Origin: Populus alba
Lineage: Eukaryota > Streptophyta > Magnoliopsida > Malpighiales > Salicaceae
Length of the DNA stretch: 64,000 nucleotides
Direction: 5' to 3'
Assembly (NCBI RefSeq): GCF_005239225.2
Contig: NC_133297.1
Location: 8,192,392-8,256,391, forward strand
Shown: piece after piece, positions 37,526 through 47,391 of the stretch
How the letters are laid out: every line of letters begins with the position of its first letter
Numbering within the stretch: the first letter of the stretch is position 1
The notes under the pieces: generated by a model
Database searches by the model: none
What the model was told of the DNA's origin: nothing
The model's input: the letters and a program-made list of their open reading frames with translations, nothing else
Position numbers and translations under genes: made by a program

Positions 37526-38279
37526 AAAGATTAATGAAAACTTTTTAGAGTAAGATAAATTCAAATAAGAGATGCTTTTCAAAGAAAAAGAGTTGTTGCA
37601 AAATCATGCTATGATGATGAGTTGATGTCTTAGGTAAAATAGCTCTTGAATGTTTAGTACATTTCTTCCAAAATCACAACATCACCACTTACTAAAAATA
37701 CTTATAAACTTTCAATGTGTGCAAGAGTTCAAGAACATGATTGACCAAATATGTGATGTTCATTTAATAACAATTTAGTGATAAATACCAAGGCATGTGA
37801 TGCTATAATATTTCATAAGTTGGGTGCGGGCATGGTGTAGGGCCTCCAAGGGAGGTTAGGGTGGTTTCATCTTCTTGATGTTGTGGCTGGGGTTTGGGAG
37901 ATTTTGTGAACAAAGGAAGCTAGAGGAATTTTTAATGTTTGCGTGATACATATATTATTGTATTATTGAGATTCATTTTTGGTTATTTTTTTTACAATTT
38001 AAATTTGTTATTTTGAAATCAAATGAATAGTTAAAAATATAGATCCGTTTCTAATTATTTTGATCCAAACCACTATTTGTTTTAAGATTTATTTATGATA
38101 ATAAACATGCATGTAAAAAAACTAAACTAAAAAAAGGGGGGAGTGAGAGGGAAATTGATGGGTTCGGGGTAAATTTTGGGAGCCCCGGAGACTCAGTTTT
38201 GCAAATGGGGCAGGCCAGTCTTGTGAAAGTGTTTGTGTTAAACCATATCCACTTGGATGGTTAGAAGCTCACATCTCCA
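37526..38279. other. Upstream flank of the chloroplast RRM gene
   Basis: No gene recognised. A GC-richer patch near 37820-37920 (CATGGTGTAGGGCCTCCAAG) has no open frame of note. The last about 120 bases before the ATG are likely leader. Confidence 0.4.
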
Positions 38280-39819
38280 ATGGCCAGCAGTCTCTTAGGA
38301 CGACCATCCTCTCCCCCTTTACTCTCCTCTCCTCTCAAAACCAAAACCAGACCAGCAGCAGCAGCAGCCTCAATATCATTCTCTCCGCCAATCCAACTTC
38401 AACACCCAAAACTCTGCTGCTCCTTATCCCTCTCTAACACTCCTTGCTTGCGCTCAAGAAAATTTCTCGCCGTTTTAGCAGTGGTAGATAAGGAAACCGT
38501 GATTACGGAGGAGATTAACCATGTAAGCGAGGGGATTGATGACTTTGAATTGAAGAAGAAGCAAGCAAAACCATGCGAACTATACGTTTGTAATCTTCCA
38601 AGGAGCTCTGACATTGCAGACCTTGTTGAGATGTTCAAGCCTTTTGGCTCTGTTCTCTCTGTTGAGGTATCTATCACTTTGGACCTTTCCTTTCTTCTCA
38701 AAAACATCTAGGTAAGGCTGGGTTCTATAAAGAAATATCATTTCTAGTTTAGTTTTCAAAATCATCTAAATTCATTCAGATAACTGTACCTAGCTCCGTC
38801 CTAAATTTTCAAGAGATAAATAGAGTTTTGGTGGATTTATCGCAGCTATGCTTCATCATCTTTTTCCCCCCTCATTGTTTTGCTTCAATTGCAACAACTA
38901 CACTGTATAATTTGGAAACTTAGTGAGGTTTTAGCCAACAACAGGAAAGATGCAATTCTATCAAAGTTTGGTGGATGCTGGTTAGTTTTTTTGCTGAAAA
39001 TTAAAAGGATTGAAACAAAATTCATCTGATGGGAAGCTGGGCTGTCTCCAAATTTGCAAACTTGGTTTTAGCTGAATATGAAAGAACAGCGAAACAATTT
39101 TCATCATTTTGAAAGCTGTGGGATTGCACTCAAGTTCCCATTCCTTGTTGAGTTAATTGCAGGTTTCTCGTAACCCCGAGACGGGTGTAAGCCGAGGATG
39201 TGGTTACATCACAATGGGTTCTGTAGAGTCAGCAAGGAATGCAGTTTCTGCATTGGATGGATCAGTTGAGTGTGAAATAGCTACCTTTTTTTAATTATTA
39301 TTGTTATTATTTCTCTATCTCATTATTGTATTGCCTGAAATTCGTTTATTTTGAAGGATGTCGGCGGCAGGGAAATGCGGGTAAGATATTCAGTTGAAAT
39401 AAGTTCTGGGAGGAGGAACCCCGAGGCACTGAACTCAGCACCCACAAAACACCTATTTTATGAAAGTCCACATAAGTTGTACGTTGGTAATCTTCCTTGG
39501 AGTACAAAACCGGATGAGTTGAGGAATCTATTTAATCATTTCGGGATTGTGGTTAGTGCAAGGGTGTTGTCTGATCGGAAAGGAGGAAAGAACCGTACTT
39601 ATGCATTCCTTTCCTTTTTATCTGATGCAGAACGTGATGCTGCACTTTCAATGAATGGAACAGTTAAGCTCATTAACATCTCTTTTTTTCAACTTTCCTT
39701 CTCTTATCCTGCTTCTTTTTGTCAATGCAACATCTTAATTAGAATTTTTCTTGCAGGAGTTCTATGACCGCACGCTAGTTGTTAAAAGAGGGGTTGAGAA
39801 ACGACCGAGCTCTTACTGA
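38280..39819 (+). CDS. Chloroplast-type protein with two RRMs (285 aa, 4 exons)
   Basis: Probable plastid RNA-binding protein of the cpRNP-like group (28-33 kDa ribonucleoproteins), which stabilise or help process and edit chloroplast transcripts. Exons: 38280-38666, 39163-39264, 39357-39662, 39757-39819. Residues 1 to about 65 are Ser/Pro/Ala-rich and basic, typical of a transit peptide. RRM1 (about 99-175) has RNP2 LYVCNL (101-106) and a weak RNP1 (RGCGYITM). RRM2 (about 203-280) has RNP2 LYVGNL (204-209) and RNP1 NRTYAFLSF. Introns 2 and 3 use unusual GTTGAG and GTTAAG donors at equivalent places in the two RRMs, which suggests the RRM-intron unit was duplicated. Closest remembered relative is At4g09040. 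Confidence 0.88.
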
Positions 39820-42129
39820 AATTTTGCTGCTTGCATACATGTTATGAGGTCTGGACAAATAAGATAGTTCGAAGCATTTGTTTCACTTGAAACATATTGG
39901 CAGAGGGTTTGCTTTCTTATCCTCGTTCCTGCAAATTCAAGTTCTATATCTGACACTGAAGTTTAAGTACCCTTCAAAGTTTTGTAGGCATCAACGTTAT
40001 ATTAAAAGTACATTGAGAAAATTTAACTGGATCTTATTAAAGTTGAAATTTTAGCTTTTGGTTGGTGATTGCATATTCATATGCTCTCGTCTACTCTTTG
40101 GTTCTTCGATTTGAAAAAGCAGAGTGTATGTACTCTATCTTGTCTCGATATCTTAGTTTCTGAATTTGGTTTCGCCGAAGTAGTAATTTTTTTCGAGTTC
40201 ATGAGAATTTAAGATGTGGATTATAAATTGGCGCCTGTAGCTGGGTTGCTAAGCTGGTAATGTGTGTATACGAGGGAGAGGGAAATAGGTTAATCGACCT
40301 TTCAAATTGGTATAGCATGGCGAAATAGTTAAGCTTGCAACTTCTTGGAAAAGCATATTATGTGATTGATTACTTTGCTGATTTTTTTTCTGTAAGACGT
40401 AAGTAGAGGGCAACAGCTGCCAAAATTTTCCCTGGATTTGAGCATGGAATTGTTGTTTGTGCAAATTAGGCATGGTTCTTCCAACTGACAACAATGGTGG
40501 AAACCTTTCCTTTTTTGTGATTTTTCAGAATCGAAACTACAAAAGGAATCTGATTTTCATTATTACACCTATGTGCTTGCTCTTGCTATTCATTAACCAG
40601 TATGGTCCCGTCACTAGTTTAAGAAAACATTAACCCTAATCAACCACAAGGCCAATGTTCTGGCCTAGTGAAACCAGTATTAGGATCTTTTTATTTACTT
40701 GCTTTGAGACACGACATTCAGTCACTTGAAACATATTGCAAGCAGGGCTGGGTAGTAAAATTTGAAGGTGCGACATCCAATCACTGAAAAATTTTACTTT
40801 TCATCTCGTAGGAGCTGTATTGTATCCATTCATGCATTTTGTAGGGAGTAGTCCGCCGAAGGAAATCACCAGCAAGCAATACAACAGTCTTAAAACTCGG
40901 AAGAATACAGAATCGTGATCATAGAAATTATACAAATGGGATACGTCTTTTGAACACACATCAAATACAAAAGGATTAATCCACTGGAGAAAATGGTGAA
41001 TGTATACCTGAACTAGAAATCTAGAAGCTTCTTGTTTAAAAGGAAAGAATATAGTAAGCTGCACAAAAGGAGCATTCAACCTCTCCGTTTCATTTATTCA
41101 TTTATTTCTCATAAGCCAAGATTTGTAATAACAAATATCGAAGAACAGAAGTTTGCCGGTCTGCCTTCAATAGTAATGCAGCAACATACAGATCAACAAT
41201 GACCAAAAAGCATGACAGACAGACAGAAATTGGGGGGGGGGGGGGGGGGTTGGGGGCCTACTAGAAAGATTACATTACACATGGATATTTTTGTGTGACC
41301 AAACATCAGCAATGACCAAAGTAGCAGGAGATTTGTTAGTAATCCACATGCAAAATCAGCAAACAGTGTACTGTGTAGCAGGAGACAGTGTAGAGGGCAA
41401 GTCGCAGCAAGAAAGAAAGAGGCAGACTAACACCAGGAAAAAAAAAATCCCCTCCTATTCGAGCAGTAATTCATTCAAAAAAATGCAGAATTCTGATTCC
41501 CAACACAAGCCACCTGATGAAATCAGTTTGCTTATATCAACCTCAAGCAGCAGCCAAGCTCCGAGGAGGTAATGTCGCAACAGCTACACCGCATGAGGAC
41601 AGCAATCTATAACCAGCGTTCTTGCTCATCGCATCAGCATTGTAGAAAGATGGCATCAGCACCATATCCAGAAAAGAGCGGGGTGAAATTAACAATAAAA
41701 CTTGGAAGTAAAATCAAGCAAGGGACAGCATAATGACATTGCAGTATGATCAGCACAGCAGCAAGGGCTATCAGTTCAGATGAGAAACACGGAGCAATCC
41801 GAGGTAGAAATCAATCTGAGATAACCAGAAGTAAGATAGCAATAATCCAGGTCTTTTGAGCACCAGAAAATTAAAACTCAAGGCGGTCAGACACAATACC
41901 AATTCTTGGTAGCATGAAGTGGAAGCACAAGCGTAGCAACAGCCTGGAGGAAGTTTGTGATGTCACGAGCAAGCAACTTGGAGACTGCCAACATTAGTAG
42001 AGCCGAAAGATTCTGAACAGAACCAGATAGAAGTATGACTCTGAAGTACGATAATCACAAGCATGCAAACTACAAGATTGAAACAAATCGGCAGCATAGA
42101 AAAATGAAGAGCACCACAGCAAGGTTATA
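39820..42129. other. Intergenic DNA, downstream of two convergent genes
   Basis: It contains the 3' UTR of the RRM gene (to about 40150) and 3' flank of the PPR gene. No gene was recognised. A run of 18 G at 41232-41249 followed by TTGGGGG is present. Short frames at 40249-41572 are unsupported. Confidence 0.45.
41232..41256. repeat. 18-nt G homopolymer
   Basis: Eighteen consecutive G, then TT and five more G. It could form a G-quadruplex, but could also be a sequencing or assembly artefact, because G runs of this length are rare in plant DNA. Confidence 0.9.
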
Positions 42130-42358
42130 GCCAAGCAATGAAATCCATTTGATGCATAAATCCCTGTTAAGCCAAGCATTCAGCAAAACCATTTGCTTCC
42201 CTACGAATGTGAGTGAAACCAAACCTGACTAATCTTACTCAAGAGAGGTGATATGGAAGACAGATCACGAGCCATTTTTCATGGTCTGCCAGCTGCTTTA
42301 CCAAGCCAAGACACCACAATGGCAGAGTCAATTTCAATAATCAGATTCTTGAAAGCAT
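42130..42358 (-). pseudogene. RNase H-like fragment of a retroelement
   Basis: Minus-strand translation directly after the PPR stop codon gives LIIEIDSAIVVSWLGKAAGRP, a TGA, KMARDLSSISPLLSKISQVW, a frameshift, then FTHIRREANGFAECLA and a stop. This order (E-x-D-S near the start, then H-x-x-R-x-x-N-x-x-A-D/E-x-L-A) is that of the RNase H-like (RVT_3) domain found at the C terminus of plant LINE-type retroelement proteins and in free-standing genes. One nonsense and one frameshift mutation mean it is dead. No reverse transcriptase is recognised further on. Confidence 0.7.
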
Positions 42359-43786
42359 TCAACCTCTCCATGCTTTTTGTTGTGTCCTTTTGATCAAGTA
42401 CTCCTCCAAACCAATACCAGCCTCCACTATTCTAGTGTCACCCTTTAATTCTACCTTCTTAACTTTATCCAAAATTTCCCCTATTCTCTGCAAATCATCC
42501 ACTTCACAAATCCTAGAAACCATCATCACCCAAGTCTCCGTATGTGGAGCTTCTCCATGCTTCAGCAATTCCTCCACAACACCACAAGCTTCCTCAATCT
42601 TACCAACATTGCAAAAACCCTTTATCAGAGCATTCGAAACAGCAAAATGCGGAGAAAATCCCTTCATCATCATTTCCTCAAGGTGACTCTTTGCCTCATC
42701 AAACATCCCTTGATCACATAACCCACCAACCAAAGTCCTATAAGACACCAAATTTGGCAAGCACCCATTAGACTCCATATCCTCAAGAACCTTACAAGCA
42801 TCCATCGCACGCCCCTCTCTACAAAAACCCAATATAACCGTATTATAATGAATAATATCAGGATTGCATCCTTTAACTTTCATTCTACAAAGAAGCTTAT
42901 AGGCCTCCCTGAGCTTCTTCTTCCTACACAAACTATTCAGCAAAGTAGTATAACTTAATGCATCCGGTACATATCCTTTATTCAACATATCCTCCAGCAA
43001 ATCAACAGCTCCATTAACCTGACTTTTTCTACATAAAGCCTGCATCAAAATCCTATAAGACTCAACATCCGGCATAACATCTCTCTTAAACATTTGATTG
43101 AACAATGAGTATGCCATACTTATTTGCCCATTTAAACAAAAAGCACGCATCAAAATGTTGTAAGACTTGGTATTGGGGAAAACGCCATATGTATGAGCAT
43201 CCTTGAAAAGATCAAAAGCGGGTTTAATATAGTTCTGGTGAGAAACAAGAATCTCAAGAATGCCATTTAAATGTTTGGGTGAAGGATTGCAGTCGAACTT
43301 GAGAATAGTGTAGAATATTTTGAGAGCTTTATCTGGGAGATTTGCTTCTCCGTAGATGTTGATTATGTAAGAAAAAAGAGTCGGGGTTACTGTGTAATTT
43401 TTGGATTTGAGGTCAATGAGAAGGTCATCAATGAAAGAGAAGTATTTGGCTCGACCGAGTTTGAGAATGAGAATGAGATAGGATGAGTAAGAGTGTTGGA
43501 AATTGGGTTGGCGAGAAGCGTAGTCGAAGATTTCTTTGGCTAAGAGAGGATCTGATTGGGCAGCTATGAGTTTTTGGACTCGAGATGGTGACCCAATAGG
43601 GGATTTGGTGTTGGCATTTGGATGGGAATCGTAAGGTTCTAGTTCTCGTTTGTGTTGTTGGTGATGGTGGGGTGATGAGGAGTAAAAGAAGAGTGATTGA
43701 GGTTTTGGCAGGATTGCAACAGCACGAGTACGAGGAGGAGGAGTTAACAATAAAATTTTGCAGGTAACCAGGAATGGTTTATGCAT
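42359..43786 (-). CDS. P-type pentatricopeptide repeat protein, mitochondrial type (475 aa)
   Basis: Intronless, as usual for PPR genes. The start is the ATG at 43786; the in-frame GTG four codons earlier is not a likely start. A basic, Ser-rich leader (about 1-45) suggests mitochondrial import. About nine PPR motifs fill residues 100-440, for example SYNILMRAFCLNGQISMAYS and HYNTVILGFCREGRAMDACK. No E, DYW, SMR or other extra domain is present, so it is a P-class protein expected to bind specific organellar RNA and act in stability, splicing or translation. The target is unknown. From memory it resembles At4g01400. A retroelement remnant begins right after the stop, so the present 3' UTR may be retroelement-derived. 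Confidence 0.92.
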   Translation of the reverse strand: MHKPFLVTCKILLLTPPPRTRAVAILPKPQSLFFYSSSPHHHQQHKRELEPYDSHPNANTKSPIGSPSRVQKLIAAQSDPLLAKEIFDYASRQPNFQHSYSSYLILILKLGRAKYFSFIDDLLIDLKSKNYTVTPTLFSYIINIYGEANLPDKALKIFYTILKFDCNPSPKHLNGILEILVSHQNYIKPAFDLFKDAHTYGVFPNTKSYNILMRAFCLNGQISMAYSLFNQMFKRDVMPDVESYRILMQALCRKSQVNGAVDLLEDMLNKGYVPDALSYTTLLNSLCRKKKLREAYKLLCRMKVKGCNPDIIHYNTVILGFCREGRAMDACKVLEDMESNGCLPNLVSYRTLVGGLCDQGMFDEAKSHLEEMMMKGFSPHFAVSNALIKGFCNVGKIEEACGVVEELLKHGEAPHTETWVMMVSRICEVDDLQRIGEILDKVKKVELKGDTRIVEAGIGLEEYLIKRTQQKAWRG

Positions 43787-44130
43787 GTTGAAAAGCACCG
43801 AGGATCAGCACACAGATTCATTGCCCGTTAAACAAGGACTCTGATCTGGAGTCATCGGCGGGAGCCATCCAAGTCGAATCCGTCTTTCTGTCTACAGATA
43901 TGGATTCGAACTAGTTAGGCAATGAAATATACAGTGTGAATTTTTGTTCGTCCGACAACTGAATTCCAGTCGAAGATGACGACTGACGGCTTAAATATAC
44001 TGTGCGAGGATGTTTAGGTTTTGGTGGGCTACCTGTCACTTCAGAGAAAGTTTTAGGAGTCTTTAGAATTGATAAGAAAAAAAGGAAGATCACAGCAGGA
44101 CCAGAAGCTTGGTAAAATGAATGGGTTAAT

Positions 44131-44156
44131 AGCCCATTGACTCAGTTTCAGGCCCA
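44131..44156 (-). promoter_or_regulatory. Paired site II motifs upstream of the PPR gene
   Basis: AGCCCA (44131-44136) and GGCCCA (44151-44156) read TGGGCT and TGGGCC on the gene strand, about 350 nt before the start codon. Site II pairs are common in promoters of plant organelle and housekeeping genes and bind TCP factors. Confidence 0.4.
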
Positions 44157-45779
44157 GTAAACCCGGGACATTATAAATTTATTGTTATTTATCATTACTT
44201 CTTTCTTTTTCCCCAAAAGATAGAGATAATAGAAGTTACAAACCCCTTGCAAGAAAAACAAATCAGGAAATGAGGGTTTATGTCTATGCCTAGTGATGGA
44301 TCAGCATTGTTGTTTTTCTTTGGATTTATCTTTTAAAAGAGTGATAAATGAGAGTGTAATAACTTATTATTTTTAGTCTCAGCTAAATATTGACTTTAAA
44401 AATATATAGATATGATGAAGTGTCACATTTATTATTTTTATGATTAGCTAAGTGTTGAAGTTGTGTTCTTTTCATACTATAAATATTTTATAATGACGAG
44501 TTAATAATATTTTATCTTAAAAGGTAAAAGATATTTTGTTGATGCTTTAACTCTTTATCTTCAATAAAAAGTGCAAGGGGCTATAAAAATATTATGGGTG
44601 TTTTGAAAGAAAGTTCAGTTTTTCCTCCACAAAAAAAAAATATATCTATTTTAGGTGTTTTTTTCTAAATTATGACTACTTTTTTTTCTTGAATAATACT
44701 AATTTAATTATCAAAGAGTTTTCAGATATATATATATATAAAAAAGAGAGTTTTTTATAAGTATCAAACATGATCCACTAGCAAGTATCGTTAATAAAAA
44801 ATAGATCAGATTTTCATGACCATGAGATTAACCAGATATCTTATATACTAGCTCAACCCACAACTTCATGAGATAAACTTGGACCTCATCACTAGGTAAT
44901 ATTTATTGATAGATGGAAAATTGTCTCGTTTTTCATGTATAAGAATTTATAATATATCCTAACCTCTCTTTTTTTTACCTTGTCTTCAATTAAAATTTTG
45001 CTACATGTAATATGGAATTGGATTATATGGTAATTTAAATTTTTTTTTTATAAGGATAAAAAATATTGATCCCATGTGAAGGAAGGATCATAGCTATTTT
45101 TTAAAACACTACAATATTGATTTCACAAATAGGCTTAATCTTTCTTTTCATAATAAAAATACCAAATAAGCTTAATTTAATAATTAAATGTTTCATGAGA
45201 CTAGAAGTTTGATAATCATATATTTTTTGTAATAGTGATGGGACAAAAGAATCTTAAGAGAATAGTCTGATAGTTAAGAAGATATGCTTTTTTTTTTTTA
45301 GGTTTAAATTTTGAGATCATTATTTAAAATAACTATTAATTTTTTCTAAATAATATTTTGAAAAAAAAATCACCTTCATTGTCTTGAAGAGTCAGGAGAA
45401 TCTATTTGGAGATTTTGATTAAGTAATTAGCATATCCCATCTATATTGTTATTATTATTTAAAAATGAGTGAAATTTCGGCCGTGAAAATTTGAGGCCCG
45501 TTTAATTTGGAACTGGACCTCAAATTTTCCTTCCCATGGGCTTGACTTGATCCAACCGCACTGTCTTTCTCTCTATCTTTGCAGTACCGGAAAACAATCA
45601 CATGGGCCCATAAAAGTTTTTCATATTTTATCGCTTATAGTATTTTTCTCTCATGGGTCCCGTTTACGGAGTCCTTTCCTTCGCTGAGATTTATTTTCTT
45701 GTCCTCTTGGTCATGCTCACGGATACATCAACAAATACAGTAACCTGTCCTATAAAGATTACGGGTAATGTTTGAGATT

Positions 45780-46350
45780 ATAATAGAGATTTTTTTATTT
45801 AAAAATATATTTAAATAATATTTTTTATATGTTTAAAATTATTTTTAAGATCAGTATATTAAAATGATTTAAAAACATATAAAAATATAATTTTTAATAA
45901 AAAAAATTAAAATTTTAAGGGAATGCGCCAATATGATCTTAGAGTCTCTTTGAAATGTGTTGCATATCGTTTTTTTTTTTTAATTTTGAATTTTAAATTT
46001 TAAATTATTAGTTTTTATATTTTTAGATTGTTTTGATGTTTTAATGTGAAAAATATTTTTTTTTAAAATAAAAAAAATATTTTAATATATTTTTAAACAA
46101 AAAATATTTTTAAACTACAATTGTTATCACAATCCTACACACACCCTTGATTTTAGTGGATGTTTAGAAATGTGTTTTTTAAAGTGTATTTTTATTTGTA
46201 AATACATTAGAATAATATATATTTTTTATTTTTAAAAAATTATTTATAATATCAACATATTAAAATTATATATATATATATATATATATAAATAGTTTTA
46301 AATAAAAATAATTAAAATTTCTGAAAAACACCTGTTTGAAATATAATTCT
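45780..46350. repeat. Cluster of AT-rich MITE-like relics
   Basis: Three consecutive stretches (about 45800-45920, 45960-46140, 46180-46340) each carry the pattern ATTT(A)AAATAATATTTTT, then a TTTTTAAAA core, then (A)TATTAAAAT. They end near AATTTTTGAAAAACAC-like or AACACGC-like text. They look like diverged members of the family represented intact at 18545-18748. Confidence 0.5.
46268..46290. repeat. (TA)n microsatellite, about 12 units
   Basis: Dinucleotide run inside one of the MITE-like relics. Confidence 0.9.
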
Positions 46351-46818
46351 AAACGGCACCTTTATGTAAGTAACTATTTATTCTATAAAACTACTAGTTG
46401 AACTACATTTACTTAAGAATCAAAATGGTAGACATGGAAGAAATAACGAGCTTATGTCCGAAATAAATAATTTAATAATTTATTTTAGAATTAAATCAAG
46501 AAAAATACAACCAAAGAGCTTGTTTTGCAGGGCTATCATCATTAAGCTAGAAAAATGAACCTAGCATTTTTAAATTTTTTTCAAAAGATGAAAAAGAATT
46601 TTAATACATTTCTAATAAACTAAAATAAAATTTCTTAAAAACAATGGGTGGTGATGGTAATTCAGCGGAACCTAGCATTCACATCATCAATCATGAGATA
46701 TTTTTAGTCAAATATAAACCGATAAGGCACATGTAAAGAAAAAAAAAAGTTAAATTAAAAATTAAAAGTCACCACTAACTTAAGTTGAAAACCACAAAGG
46801 GGATTCTCTTGAATGTTC

Positions 46819-46928
46819 CACGTGTCGATCTCTCCACCATGTGATCTCAAATTGTGATTCACTAGGCCAACGTGGTAACCCCACTAAGAAAATCCTCTTC
46901 CAACAATCCCATAACTAAGCAACACGTG
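46819..46928. promoter_or_regulatory. Two perfect G-boxes upstream of PRR5
   Basis: CACGTG occurs at 46819-46824 and at 46923-46928, with further ACGT cores at about 46869 (ACGTGG) and 47010 (ACGTC). G-boxes bind bZIP and bHLH factors such as HY5 and PIFs and are usual in light- and clock-controlled promoters. They lie about 460-570 nt before the PRR5 ATG. Confidence 0.6.
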
Positions 46929-47144
46929 TTCAGACATGGACCCCACCAGATACCATCATAAGTGTACCGTCCCTACCAGAAATATAAAAAACAGTGGCCT
47001 ATATTATGACACGTCAGCTAGACCAACCACAAGCCAACGGCAGCCTACCTTTTGATTGACCCTCAGATCTCCTCAATCAAAAAACTAAACCAAAACACAC
47101 AAAAGCTTCGAAATAAAAGCAAAAGAAAATCCTCCGGGTGAAGA

Positions 47145-47153
47145 AGATATTTT
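47145..47153 (-). promoter_or_regulatory. Evening element of PRR5
   Basis: AGATATTTT is the exact reverse complement of the evening element AAAATATCT, bound by CCA1, LHY and REVEILLE proteins. It lies 239 nt before the PRR5 ATG. In Arabidopsis, PRR5 is a direct target of these MYB factors, so the motif fits the gene. Confidence 0.75.
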
Positions 47154-47391
47154 TCGCGGTTTTCGCGGCTGTGAGTGAAAGTTGGAAATCTATAGGCGGT
47201 TTTTACTATCTCGTTTAGGATGAGGTTAATTTCGTTTGAGCACACTCTCTCCTCACTTTTCCTTTCTGCTACTACTACGACTACGGACTACTGTTTTCAT
47301 TTGGAATTTTTTGCAGAAATTAGGGTTTGTTTGTTGCTTTGATTTTTAAGTTCAGATTTTGTTTTCTCTGCGAGTAATAGCGTGTTTGAGA

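Larger units (their letters stand above)
43787..46800. other. Intergenic DNA between divergent PPR and PRR5 genes
   Basis: No gene recognised. It holds the PPR promoter side and then strongly AT-rich repeats, including three adjacent MITE-like relics at 45780-46350 and a (TA)n run at 46268-46290. A B-box-like GGTTTAAATTT near 45300 may mark a decayed SINE. Confidence 0.45.

Noticed and set aside
43900..43912. B-box-like GATTCGAAC suggesting a tRNA or SINE near the PPR start
   Set aside because: No A-box at the right distance and no cloverleaf.
45264..45350. Possible third SINE (CTGATAGTTAAGAAG, then GGTTTAAATTT)
   Set aside because: Spacing is plausible but both boxes are too decayed, and the flanks do not match the other SINE copies.
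47359..47391. Extended start of PRR5 eleven codons upstream
   Set aside because: The upstream codon is TTG. The ATG at 47392 gives the usual N terminus.
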